From: RPQJ01 sp963777725
GTDB lineage: Bacteria; Pseudomonadota; Gammaproteobacteria; Steroidobacterales; Steroidobacteraceae
Assembly (NCBI GenBank): GCA_963777725.1
Contig: CAVZRR010000020.1
Coordinates: 1 to 64,000, forward strand
DNA length: 64,000 nt
Reading direction: 5' to 3'
The notes beneath the pieces are model-generated. The model had not been told where the DNA came from, made no database searches, and saw only the letters and a program-made list of their open reading frames with translations. Positions 8,183-16,953 of this stretch are shown here, in pieces. Numbering within the stretch: position 1 is the first letter of the stretch; each line of letters starts with the position of its first letter. The translations under genes and the position numbers were made by a program.

Positions 8183-8574
8183 CTATTTGCGCTTGGCCTC
8201 GATGACCTTGCGGGCCTCCTGCATCGCGGTATCCACAGCGTTCTTGACGCAGGCGGCCTCGCTCGAGCCCTCGGCGGGGAACTTCACGTCGAGCTTCTTG
8301 CAGCTCGACTCCGCGGTTGCGCGGATCCGATTCTCGAGTTCCAGTGCGCCGGACGCGGTGGTCAGGTCCAGGTCGGCGTAGCTGACGCGGCTGCGAATCG
8401 TGATTTCATCGATCGGCACGCCGTGCATCGTCTGCCCGACCGTGGTCGCGCGCGCTGCTTCGACCGTCACGACCTCCAAGGGCTGCGCCACGGCGGCACT
8501 GGCTGCAATCGCCAGACCGCCGCCCAGCAGTGCCCAAGCGAACCGAACGACTAGACGGGGAAATAGTTGCCCAT
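8183..8574 (-). CDS. UrcA-family protein with probable 5' frameshift
   Basis: The uninterrupted part, from a GTG at 8491, encodes 102 residues containing the UrcA signature: RVSYADLDLTTASGALELENRIRATAESSCKKL. UrcA-family proteins are small secreted proteins of unknown role. Upstream in the same frame, without a start, come LVVRFAWALLGGGLAIAASAAVA, a clear signal peptide. An ATG at 8574 with GAGGAGCTCGATC before it joins this if one base in the CCCC run near 8553 is corrected (MGNYFP then RLVVRF). I therefore extend the gene to 8574. Length and periplasmic location then fit the family. Confidence 0.75.
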
Positions 8575-8678
8575 GATCGAGCTCCTCTGCGCCGGGATTT
8601 CCAAGCTAGCGCGGCAGGGACCCGCTCGCCATGCGTATTGAGTGCAAGGCCGTCCTGTTGCGCCCGGCGCCGGCAAGG

Positions 8679-9654
8679 TCAGCGCGAATAGAGCTTCGCC
8701 GCCGCGGTGATCTGCGCGGCCACGGCCGTGCGCAGCGAGTCCGGCGCGAGCACCTCGACGTCGGCCCCGTACTTCAGGATGTCCATGACGAGCTCGGGCT
8801 CGCGGGAGTAGGGGAACTTGAGCAGGTAGCTGCCGTCGAGCTGCAGCTTGCCGTCCTGCTTCGGGTGCCAGGTTTCGCGGCTCACCCAGCGCGCGCGCGT
8901 CGGGTTGAACAGCAGCACGGCTTCCTCGGTGCTCGCGCCGGCGAAGATGCCGTAGCCGCTCGCGAAGTGGCGGTCGAGCGATTCGTCGCTGACTTCCTTC
9001 GCGGCCTTGTCGACGACGACGGCACTTTCGATCGCATCGACCGCGAACGTGCGCAGCGCCTGGCGCTTGTGGCAGTAGGCGTCGAGATACCAGTTGTCGC
9101 GATAGTGGACGAGGCGCTGCGGCGAGACTTCGCGCTCGAGCGAGTCGCCGTCCTGGCGGCGCGTGTGGCGGAGCTTGAGGCGGCGCCGTGCGAGCAGCGC
9201 AGTCGACAGCACGCCGAAGTGGCCCGGTTCGATCGCGCGGGCGCCCATGCTGAGCACGCGGATCCGGTGCGCGATGTCGGCGGCGGTGTGCTCGCCCGAT
9301 TCGAGCAGTTCCTTGAGCCGCTTGCGCAGCGGCGCCACCAGTTCCGACAGCACGCCGGGCTGCAGGTCGGCGATCAGCTGGTCCATCGTCAGCAGCGCGC
9401 GCAGCTCCTGCGCGTTGAACCACAGGCCCGGGCAGCTGCCAGAGCGCGCGATCCTCGACCTTGTCGTCGAAGCGGTAGGCTTCCTGGTCGCGGTCGTAGA
9501 GGATCGGCGCGTGGAAGCGGTCGCGCAGGTAGTCGAGGTCGCGCTTGAACGTGGCGCGCGAGACTTCGAGTTCCTGCAGGAACTCCTGGGTGCGCACGAA
9601 GCGGCGCGACTTCAGCAGTTGCTGGATCCGGTAGAAGCGTTCGAGGCGTTCCAT
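8679..9654 (-). CDS. WYL-domain transcriptional regulator (frameshifted)
   Basis: The N-terminal HTH (MERLERFYRIQQLLKSRR, SRATFKRDLDYLRDRF) starts at 9654; the WYL domain continues from about 9425 in another frame (SPQRLVHYRDNWYLDAYC, then ALRTFAVDAIESAVV). One missing base near 9425 (ALWQLPG to LWFNAQELRALLTMDQL) separates them. WYL regulators bind DNA with the N-terminal helix and sense nucleic acid or nucleotide ligands with the WYL barrel. The C-terminal extension (EVLAPDSLRTAVAAQI) is usual for the family. It sits directly after the zinc-ribbon gene on the same strand, four bases apart. Confidence 0.85.
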
Positions 9655-9657
9655 GGT

Positions 9658-10012
9658 TCAGCGTCGAATCCGGGCGAGTTCGTCGGCATCCAGCCAGAGA
9701 CCGCCACACTCGGGGCACTCGTCGATCTCGGTCGGCACGCTGCGCGAGAACGCGCGACGCATCATCACGACCGCGGGATGGCGCGGGCAGCGCAGCCGGA
9801 TCGAGCGATCGACGATTTCCACGGGGAACTGGCTCAGGTGCGCCATCAGCGCGTCGCCGAATACGTTCTCGGGGTGGTCGAACCGGGCGAGCTCGTGACG
9901 GTCGAGCCACAGGCCGCCGCATTCCTCGCAGACGTCGACCTCGACGCCGCCGATCAGCAGGTGGACCAGCGAGGCCGAGCACCTCGGGCAGCGGAGTTCG
10001 TGCAGTGGTCAT
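9658..10012 (-). CDS. Double zinc-ribbon (zf-TFIIB type) protein, 5' frameshift
   Basis: Two related zinc ribbons: the first (RCPRCSASLVH... VCEECGGLWLDRHELA) and the second (RCPRHPAVVMMRR... ECPECGGLWLDADELARIRR), each ending in the CxxCGGLWLD motif of zf-TFIIB proteins. In the second ribbon the first CxxC is CPRH. The unbroken frame from 9846 covers only the second ribbon; the first reads in the same frame but its ATG (10012) is one base off, so a base is probably missing near 10000. Stop four bases before the WYL regulator ATG, so cotranscribed with it. Confidence 0.65.
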
Positions 10013-10136
10013 GGCGTGGCCCGTCGGGTTGGCCTGGCGGGGATGCGCCGCCATCCTAACGCCGCGGGTCCGGCAAGGAAATTCGACCTGCTATGCTCGG
10101 GTCACATCGCCGCATCGGGGGAGGCGCCGTACTGTC

Positions 10137-11777
10137 ATGCACAAGTCAATCTGTGCGCCGCTCGTCGCACTGGTGATGGCGGGCTGCGGTGGCGGCGGCG
10201 GAGGTGGTGGTTCCGGCGGCGGCAGCGAGCCTCCACCAGCGCAGGAACCGCCGGTCGTCACCACGCCCACGGCAGTCCGGGTGACGGGACCAACGCCTTT
10301 CAGCTCCACGTGTCTCGCCGTGCCGGTGGGAGCGACCGCCTATGCAAATGCCGAGGTGGAACCGCATCTCGCCATCAACCCCACGAACCCGAATCACCTC
10401 GTCGCCGCCTGGCAGCAGGATCGAATGTCCGACGGCGGTGCGCGCGGCCTGGCGACTGCAGTCTCGGTCGACGGCGGAGTGACCTGGAGTCGGCCGCAGC
10501 CGGCGCCGTTTACCCAGTGCGGAGGCGGTGCGTTCGCCCGCGCCTCCGACCCCTGGGTTGCGGTCAGCAGTTCCGCGATCCTCCAGATCGGCATTGCCTT
10601 CAGCGGTGCGACGCTCACCGCGGGCGCACGGAGCACGGTGCTCGTGAGCCGATCCGGTGATGGCGGGACCACCTGGAGCCCGGCGGTCCAGCTCGTCGGC
10701 GACGACGGTGCAAGGTTCTTCCACGACAAGGAGACCCTCACCGTCGACTCGACCGATGCGCGCTTCGTGTACGCCGTCTGGGATCGCCTGGACGCGAGCG
10801 ACACGGGCGTCACGCTGCTCGCGCGCTCCACGGACGGCGGCGTGACCTGGTTGCCTGCGGTGCCGATCTACGATCCGGGCGTCGCACGGCAGACCATCGG
10901 CAATGTGGCCGTGACGACGCCGGACGGCGTGGTCCACGTCTTCTTCACGGAACTGGGTCCTGCTGCGAGCAACCCGGCGGTGACCGAAGGCCGGCTCGCC
11001 GTCATCCGATCGACCGACAAAGGCGTCACCTGGTCGGCACCGACCCGGATCGCGCAACTGCTGGCGGTGGGAACGCGCATCCCGTCGCAGACGTCACTCA
11101 CGGTGCGCGCCGGCGAGATCCTGGGCACCTTCGCCGCCAACCCGGCTGACGGCACGTTGTATGCGGCCTGGCAGGATTCCCGCTTCACGGGTGGCACGCA
11201 CGACGCGATCGTCCTGGCGCGGTCCACCGACGGTGGCAACACCTGGAGCGCGCCGGTTCGCGTCAATGCAGATGCCGCGGTTCCCGCCTTTACGCCGACG
11301 CTCGCCGTGCTGCCGAGCGGCCTGGTCGGCGTGATGTATTACGACTTCCGCCAGGCCGGAACGCCAAGCTACCGGCCCACCGACCTCTGGCTGGCCGTCT
11401 CCCGTGACGGTGCGGCCTGGCGCGAGACGCGGCTGGCCGGCAACTTCGACCTGCTGGATGCTCCGAATGCCAACGGCCTGTTCGTCGGCGACTACCAGGG
11501 CCTGAGCGGCGACGGCTCGACCTTCGTTGCGTTGTACGCGCGCACCAACTCGGGTGACACGTCGAACCGCACCGACGTGTTTGCAGACCGGGTGAATGGC
11601 GAAGCAATCGCGGCCAGCGTGGCGTCGGCCGACGTCGCGGCGCGGAAGACTGCGTTACCGGCGTGGACCAGCGGCGCCGAGGTCCGGGTCTCCCAGCATC
11701 TGTCCCGCGTTCGCGAGATGCGCAGAGAGCAGTGGCGCACGTGGCGCGAGGCCGGGCCGGCAAGCCGGGATCCTTGA
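10137..11777 (+). CDS. Lipoprotein with BNR/Asp-box repeats (sialidase-like propeller)
   Basis: A 546-residue protein starting with a short lipoprotein signal (LVALVMAGC, Cys near residue 16) and a glycine-rich linker that would hold it off the membrane. At least four Asp-box repeats are visible: SGDGGTTW, STDGGVTW, STDKGVTW and STDGGNTW, the pattern of sialidase-type six-bladed propellers. I do not see the arginine triad of true sialidases with confidence, so enzymatic activity is uncertain. The ATG at 10137 is the first Met before the signal; a GGGGGAGGC lies upstream. The end lies 15 bp before the EamA gene. Confidence 0.85.
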   Translation: MHKSICAPLVALVMAGCGGGGGGGGSGGGSEPPPAQEPPVVTTPTAVRVTGPTPFSSTCLAVPVGATAYANAEVEPHLAINPTNPNHLVAAWQQDRMSDGGARGLATAVSVDGGVTWSRPQPAPFTQCGGGAFARASDPWVAVSSSAILQIGIAFSGATLTAGARSTVLVSRSGDGGTTWSPAVQLVGDDGARFFHDKETLTVDSTDARFVYAVWDRLDASDTGVTLLARSTDGGVTWLPAVPIYDPGVARQTIGNVAVTTPDGVVHVFFTELGPAASNPAVTEGRLAVIRSTDKGVTWSAPTRIAQLLAVGTRIPSQTSLTVRAGEILGTFAANPADGTLYAAWQDSRFTGGTHDAIVLARSTDGGNTWSAPVRVNADAAVPAFTPTLAVLPSGLVGVMYYDFRQAGTPSYRPTDLWLAVSRDGAAWRETRLAGNFDLLDAPNANGLFVGDYQGLSGDGSTFVALYARTNSGDTSNRTDVFADRVNGEAIAASVASADVAARKTALPAWTSGAEVRVSQHLSRVREMRREQWRTWREAGPASRDP

Positions 11778-11791
11778 TGGTTTGAACGCCG

Positions 11792-12670
11792 ATGCATCGA
11801 CTGAAGAACTGGCAACTGTTCGCGATCTGCGTGCTCACCTGGGGCACGACCTGGTACGCGATCACGTTCCAGCTCGGGCACACGACGCCCGAGGTCGGCG
11901 TGGCGCTGCGCTTTGCGCTCGCCGGCAGCGTGATCCTCGCGATCTGCGTCCTGCGCGGCCTGCGACTGCGCTTCTCGCTGCGCGAGCACGGGTTGCTCGC
12001 GCTGCAGGGCAGCTTCATGTACGGGGTCTCGTACATCTGCGTCTACCACGCGGAGCGGCACATCGTCTCCGGCCTCGTCGCGGTCGGCTACTCGGCCTCG
12101 CCACTCGTCACGGGCCTGGGCGCCCATGCCTTGTTCGGCCTGCGCGTCACGGGACGCTTCCTGATCGGCGGACTGCTGGGACTCGCCGGCGTGGCGCTGA
12201 TGTTCTGGACCGAGTTCGGCAAGGCGGCAGGCAGCCAGGACGCGGCGCTCGGCGTGCAGTTCACGATCGCCGCGGTGCTGCTCTCGGCGGTGGGCAGCCT
12301 GGCCGCCAGTCGCAATCGCACGCATGGATTGCCGTTCTGGCCGTCGCTCGGATTCGGCATGCTGTACGGCGCGGCCATCACCGTCGTCGTCGCACTGCTG
12401 CAGGGCCACAGCTTCGCGTTGCCTGCGGTCGCTTCCTGGTGGCTGTCGCTGTTCTACCTGGCGCTGGCCGGATCGGTGCTGACGTTCGCCTGCTTCCTGA
12501 CGCTGCAGGAGCGCATCGGCCCCGGGCCGACGGCGTCGATCGGTGTCATGACGCCGCTGCTGGCCCTGCTGGTGTCGTTGGTGTTCGAGAACTTCCAACC
12601 GGACCTGCTGACGCTCACGGGCGCGGGCCTCGCGGTGGCCGGTAACGTGCTGATGTTGCGCCGTGCCTGA
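11792..12670 (+). CDS. EamA/DMT-superfamily exporter
   Basis: A 292-residue inner-membrane protein with about ten hydrophobic helices arranged as two EamA repeats; the first begins LFAICVLTWGTTWYAI, the second QFTIAAVLLSAVGSLAASRN. DMT exporters of this size move small metabolites such as amino acids; no substrate can be given. The ATG at 11792 follows the lipoprotein stop by 14 bases, so the two could share a transcript. The C-terminal repeat contains PLLALLVSLVFENF, where this family usually has a conserved E before F. Confidence 0.9.
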   Translation: MHRLKNWQLFAICVLTWGTTWYAITFQLGHTTPEVGVALRFALAGSVILAICVLRGLRLRFSLREHGLLALQGSFMYGVSYICVYHAERHIVSGLVAVGYSASPLVTGLGAHALFGLRVTGRFLIGGLLGLAGVALMFWTEFGKAAGSQDAALGVQFTIAAVLLSAVGSLAASRNRTHGLPFWPSLGFGMLYGAAITVVVALLQGHSFALPAVASWWLSLFYLALAGSVLTFACFLTLQERIGPGPTASIGVMTPLLALLVSLVFENFQPDLLTLTGAGLAVAGNVLMLRRA

Positions 12671-12751
12671 CGCCTCACACGACCTGGAGCGATTCGTGCG
12701 CGACGCTGGAACTAGTACACGAGTAACGGCGGGCACCGCGGCCTTCACTGC

Positions 12752-14083
12752 TCACGTTTCCGCGGAAACGTCACTTCGCGCAGTTGACGCCCGCTGCGCG
12801 AGAACGTCCATCGCGTACACATAGTCCATTCGCTCGCCACGCCAGCGGGTCGCCGCGGTTCGCGAGTCGATCGTCATGCCCTGCGCGTGGTGGGCCGCGA
12901 TCAGCTCCGTTCCGTCGCAATCCGCACGATGTGCCGGAGAAGCGATGGGCTCGCCGCTCGACTTGACGAAGCGCCACGCGCCGTCGTGCACGCGTTCGAC
13001 GACCAGGCCGCCCTCGTGCACCTGGCGGTGATGGAACCGACACAGCGACACGAGGTTGGCGAGCTTCGTCTCGCCGCCATTGGCCCAATGGTGAATATGA
13101 TGACCGTCGACGTACCGCGTGTGCGTGCAGCCGGGGAAGCGGCAGCCGCGATCCCGTGCGGTCAGCGCACGGCGCAGTGCGGGCGGAATCGAGCGCGTGC
13201 GGCGCCCGACATCGAGCGGCTCGCCGTCGTCGCTCTCGACCACCGTGACGACGCTCGCATCACAGCCGAGCCGCCGGGCGGTCTCAACGGGAATCGCCGG
13301 GCCATCATCGAGTTCGCAACGGCCCGATGCGTGCTGCTGCAGCGCCGCGCAATCAACGTGCACGACGATCTGCTGACGCTCGCCGCCGTTCAGCGCCTCG
13401 GCACCGTGCTTGAGGAAGCTCTCGGCCAGGACGCCGAGCGCGTCGGCCCGACGGGCAGTGCGCGGCGTTTCCGCGGAAATGTTGAGGTCGGTCGCAACGT
13501 CCGGGAGTGGCGCATCGGCATCGGCCGCCTCGAGCGCCCGCAGCAGCAACGTGCCTGCCTCCGCGGGCAAGCGCGCCTTGAGCACCAGCGATCCGTCGTC
13601 GTCCCAGTGCCAGGTGACCGATCGCCGGGCCTGCTGCCGCGCTTCGCGTGACAGTTCCGCCGCCTCCGTCGTGCGGCGGTACTGCCGCACGATCGTCTCG
13701 ACGTGATGCGCCGTGCCGTGCAGCGCGATCGACAAGAACGTCGTCTCGGTCGCCTCCGATGCGACTCGGGTCAGCGCGCGGACCTTCGCGTAGCTCAACT
13801 CGCCGCGGGCCATCGCCGCGCCGATCAGCGGCAACTTCTCTAGCGCGTGGGCGACACGGACTTTCTCGCGGGCCGCGCCGAGGTTGATGCCGCACTGCCA
13901 GTTGAGCCAGTGCGCGCAGGACTGCGTGACCGAGTCCACCCAGCCCTTGCGCCGGTCGAACTCGGCGATCAAGGCAAGCCAGCGGCGGTTGGCGGCGTTG
14001 AGGTGGCCGGCCAGCTCGGTGATCTGGGCCGCGAGATCGGCCGTGGAGACAGTGGGGCGAGGGACCGAAGAGGTGCCATCCAT
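12752..14083 (-). CDS. DUF222-HNH (13E12-type) nuclease-like protein, SOS-box promoter
   Basis: A two-part protein of about 443 residues: an N-terminal DUF222 helical region (TELAGHLNAANRRWLALI... FDRRKGWVD... CAHWLNWQCGI) and a C-terminal HNH domain with DRGCRFPGC, HHIHHWANGGET, NLVSLCRFHHRQVHEGG. The fused form is the 13E12-repeat family, mobile in many genomes and presumed to cut DNA; its role is not known. The ATG at 14083 has GGAGCG six bases upstream; an earlier ATG at 14095 is the alternative. A LexA box lies at 14100-14115, so it is probably DNA-damage inducible. Base composition upstream is strikingly AT-rich, a possible sign of transfer. Confidence 0.88.
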   Translation of the reverse strand: MDGTSSVPRPTVSTADLAAQITELAGHLNAANRRWLALIAEFDRRKGWVDSVTQSCAHWLNWQCGINLGAAREKVRVAHALEKLPLIGAAMARGELSYAKVRALTRVASEATETTFLSIALHGTAHHVETIVRQYRRTTEAAELSREARQQARRSVTWHWDDDGSLVLKARLPAEAGTLLLRALEAADADAPLPDVATDLNISAETPRTARRADALGVLAESFLKHGAEALNGGERQQIVVHVDCAALQQHASGRCELDDGPAIPVETARRLGCDASVVTVVESDDGEPLDVGRRTRSIPPALRRALTARDRGCRFPGCTHTRYVDGHHIHHWANGGETKLANLVSLCRFHHRQVHEGGLVVERVHDGAWRFVKSSGEPIASPAHRADCDGTELIAAHHAQGMTIDSRTAATRWRGERMDYVYAMDVLAQRASTARSDVSAET

Positions 14084-14099
14084 GGGACGCTCCATCAGT

Positions 14100-14115
14100 C
14101 TGTGTATTTATACAG
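14100..14115 (-). promoter_or_regulatory. LexA (SOS) box
   Basis: CTGTGTATTTATACAG matches the gammaproteobacterial LexA consensus CTGT-N8-ACAG perfectly, with the favoured AT-rich centre. It stands 5-17 bp upstream of the two possible starts of the DUF222-HNH gene, overlapping its likely promoter, and about 95 bp upstream of the SDR gene on the other strand. Confidence 0.75.
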
Positions 14116-14208
14116 TATACTACCGGAAAATCCAGCAAAATCAATGTAAAACTGGCAGCTATCTGTATCGTGTGCGTCGAAACCGACTGACCGTTACGGA
14201 GATGTGAA

Positions 14209-15122
14209 ATGAGAATCCTGCTCGTGCTGACGCTCGCACTTTTTGTCGGCCACGGCGCCGTGGCGGCGGATGCCAAGCCCGCCGGCGATTCGCAGCGGTC
14301 CGCGGTGCTGGTCACCGGTGCGAGCGCCGGCATCGGACGCAAGGTCACGGAACGACTCGCCGCCGAGGGCTATTACGTGTTCGCAGGCGCGCGCAAGGAG
14401 CAGGACCTCAAAGCGCTGGACGCGATTCCGAACGTCCGCGGCGTACGGCTCGACGTGACCAGTCCGGCGGACGTCGCAGCCGCGGTCGAGATCGTGCGCG
14501 CCTCGGGCCGCCCACTGCACGGCATCGTCAACAACGCGGGTGTCGCGGTCGTCGATCCGGTCCTGAACACGCGCGACGAAGACTTCGATTTCCAGATGCA
14601 GGTGAACGTGTACGGCGTGTTTCGCGTGACGAAGGCGTTTGCGCCGCTGGTCATCGAATCAAAGGGACGCATCGTCAACATCAGTTCGATCTCGGCGTTC
14701 CTGTCGGACAGCGGAACGGCTCGGCCTACACGATGAGCAAGGCGGCCGTCGAAGCTTTCACCAACGTGCTGGCAGTCGAGATGGCGCCACTCGGGGTGTA
14801 CGTCGTCGCCGTGGAGCCGGGCGCCTACAACACCGACATCCTGAAGCCGGCCCTGGAGCGGTCAGTCACGAAAGGATTCAGCGCGGATCGATCGACGATG
14901 AAGCCGCCGGACGAAGTGGCGGCCGTCGTGCTGCAGGCGCTGTCCGACGCGAAGCCGAAGCGGCGCTACATGATCGTGCCTGAGAAGTCGCAGGCTGAGG
15001 AGACCATTCGCGGCGTCGTCGATGTGCTGGTGCAGCTGAATGAGGACCAGGCCTACAGCTACGACCGGGCCGCGCTGATCCGGATGGTCGACGAGGCGGC
15101 GGCGAAGACGCGGGGGCCGTGA
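14209..15122 (+). CDS. Short-chain dehydrogenase/reductase with signal peptide (frameshifted)
   Basis: A classical SDR: VLVTGASAGIGRK (TGxxxGIG cofactor loop), NNAGVAV, a catalytic Ser in ISSISAF and, after the shift, Tyr and Lys in YTMSKAA. The frame from 14209 stops at 14736; one A missing in the GGAACGG stretch near 14717 joins it to the frame ending at 15122, so SGNGSAYTMSK is restored. Unusually, an N-terminal signal peptide precedes the Rossmann fold (LLVLTLALFVGHGAVAADA). A paralogue with the same layout lies at 55289-56206. Cofactor supply outside the cytoplasm is a puzzle; the signal may act as an anchor. Confidence 0.8.
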
Positions 15123-15156
15123 TTCCAGAGCCGATCGATGATGGAGTAACGATCCA

Positions 15157-15741
15157 GTGAACAACCAGCCCGCACAGTTGCAGCTTCTCGGCATACAAGT
15201 CGGCCCGGTCCAGCCCCTCCAGGTAGGCGATCAGCGCGTGATGAGCGGCTTTCGCAAGCACGCGATGCATGGACCTGTCGTCGTCAGTGCGCTCGGGCTC
15301 GCCGGCGACGAGCAGGCGGACCTCACCGTGCACGGCGGACTCGCGAAGGCCGTCTATGCGTATCCGATCGAGCACTACGCATTCTGGAGTGAGCACCGCC
15401 GAGCGCTCGGTCTGTCCACGGAGCTGCCGTACGGAAGTCTCGGCGAGAACCTGACGCTGAGTGGTGTGCTCGAAGCGTCGCTGTACGTCGGCGACGAACT
15501 GCGGTTTCCAGATTGCGTGCTGCGCGTGACCCAGCCGCGTGGACCTTGCTACAAGCTCAACGCCGGCATGGACGACCCGACTGCCGTCCGCACGATGGCT
15601 CGGAGCGGCTACAGTGGTTTCTATCTTGCGGTCGACGTACCAGGTAGCCTCATGGCGGGCCAGGCGTTCGAGGTCATTGCGGGTCCGCGCGAGACGCCGC
15701 TGATGACGCTGTTCAAGTCGATTCGGGCGAAGGTCGGTTGA
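15157..15741 (+). CDS. MOSC-domain protein (YiiM-like)
   Basis: A 194-residue stand-alone MOSC protein. The reactive cysteine sits in VTQPRGPCYKLNAGM, and the family motifs GDEQADLTVHGG, KAVYAYPIEHYAFW and LPYGSLGENL are all present. Stand-alone MOSC proteins of the YiiM type are molybdenum-cofactor dependent enzymes that reduce N-hydroxylated purine analogues; that role is by family. The GTG start at 15157 follows GGAGTAACGATCCA. It is convergent with the chorismatase-like gene. Confidence 0.9.
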   Translation: MNNQPAQLQLLGIQVGPVQPLQVGDQRVMSGFRKHAMHGPVVVSALGLAGDEQADLTVHGGLAKAVYAYPIEHYAFWSEHRRALGLSTELPYGSLGENLTLSGVLEASLYVGDELRFPDCVLRVTQPRGPCYKLNAGMDDPTAVRTMARSGYSGFYLAVDVPGSLMAGQAFEVIAGPRETPLMTLFKSIRAKVG

Positions 15742-15756
15742 GGTTGCAGAAGCGAC

Positions 15757-16915
15757 TCACGCGGACTTGGGCAGTACCGCCAGCGCCTCGGTCTCGCACA
15801 GCAACTCGGGCCGGCAGATCGCGGCTGCGACCATCACGTGGGGGAACCCCTCGAAGCCGGCGGCGCGCAGCTTCGCACGCACGCGCACCGCATCCTCGGG
15901 GTGCTTCAGGAAGGTGATCGCGTGGACGACGTCGGCGAAGCGGGCACCCTGCCGCTCGAGCAGCGCCGCAATGTTGACGAGCATGCGGTTCGCCTGCGCG
16001 TCGACGTCGCCAAGGTGCACCGATCTGCCGTGCTCGTCGATGCTCGCGGTGCCGGAGACGTGCAGCGCGACCTTGTTCGCTTCGTCCACCCGCATGCCGC
16101 GCACGAAGTCGGCGCCGTACTCGCTGGCTTCGTTCAGCGTCGGCGAGGTCATCACTGTCCGCGCGAGCGAACGTCCCGACTTGACCGCGTAGATGCCGAG
16201 GCAGAGATCGTGCTCCCCGGAAACCGGGCCGCCGCCGATGCCGGTGCTAGCCGGCACGGGCTCGATGCCACGTGCCTGGAAGAACTCACGTCGCGCCCGG
16301 TTCAAGACCGGGTAGTCGCGGTCCATGTGCCGCAGGTGGATCCAGGTGCGCACGACGTCGCGGAACTCCATGCCCGCGCGATGCAGCAATTCTTCTGCCA
16401 GACCGAACATGCCGAGCGTCTGCTCATGGGCGTCGCCGCCCGGACCGCAGAGTCCGGCCGCGTGGAAGCGGCGCTCGTCGCCGACGACGACCTGCAGGCC
16501 GCGTGCGCTCGCGACCGCGATTGGCTCGATCCGCAGCGGCGAGCCGTTCGGCACGACCGCCTGCACCGACACCTCGAGGCAGGCCCGCTCATCGAGCGGG
16601 GGCTGCTCGATCTCGAGCGTGGCGGGACGGTGGTCTGCCGCGCCGCCGGCCGCGAGCACCCGGCGACGCGCGTCGCGCACGGGCTCGATGTGTGCCGACA
16701 GGTTCCGCAGGAAGATCGTCTCGGCGACGACGGACTCGAAGCCACCACCCTCGGCGTCGAGCACGCCGAGGATCGCGCGATACATCGCGGCGGCCTGTCG
16801 GCCCGAGATCCGCGACGTCGGCGGGCGGGCGGCAATGGAGGAAGATCTCGCGCGCTTCGGGCCCTTCGACCCGACGCAGCACGACCGAGCAGCCGTGTGA
16901 ATTTTCGCAGCCCAT
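15757..16915 (-). CDS. Two-domain RidA-fold protein resembling chorismatases (FkbO/XanB2 type), 5' frameshift
   Basis: Frame 15757-16785 encodes 342 residues; upstream, another frame adds MGCENSHGCSVVLRRV... EIFLHCRPP, joined after one indel near 16825, so the start is probably ATG 16915 (or GTG 16960). Both halves look like RidA/YjgF domains: VVRTWIHLRHMDRDY and VPASTGIGGGP in the first, YVSG-type VALHVSGTASIDEHG and a terminal PELLCETEALAVLP in the second. This two-domain plan is that of chorismate-cleaving FkbO/Hyg5/XanB2. XanB2 supplies hydroxybenzoates for quinones and pigments. Assignment to the family is likely; reaction unproven. No other pigment genes are near. Confidence 0.65.
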
Positions 16916-16945
16916 CGCGGCCTGGGGGATCAATCCCAGGCCGCG
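16916..16945 (-). terminator. Strong hairpin at the start of the chorismatase-like gene
   Basis: Perfect inverted repeat GCGGCCTGGG (16917-16926) and CCCAGGCCGC (16935-16944), loop of eight, extended by one C:G pair. It lies nine bases past the stop (16954-16956) of the upstream beta-helix gene and immediately before the ATG at 16915. There is no U run, so it may be an attenuator, a processing stem, or a coding palindrome if the GTG at 16960 is the true start. Confidence 0.5.
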
Positions 16946-16953
16946 CTTTGCGA

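Noticed and set aside
10200..10240. Glycine-rich stretch (GGC/GGT run) as a repeat or slipped region
   Set aside because: It encodes the linker after the lipoprotein cysteine and is common in this type of anchored protein.
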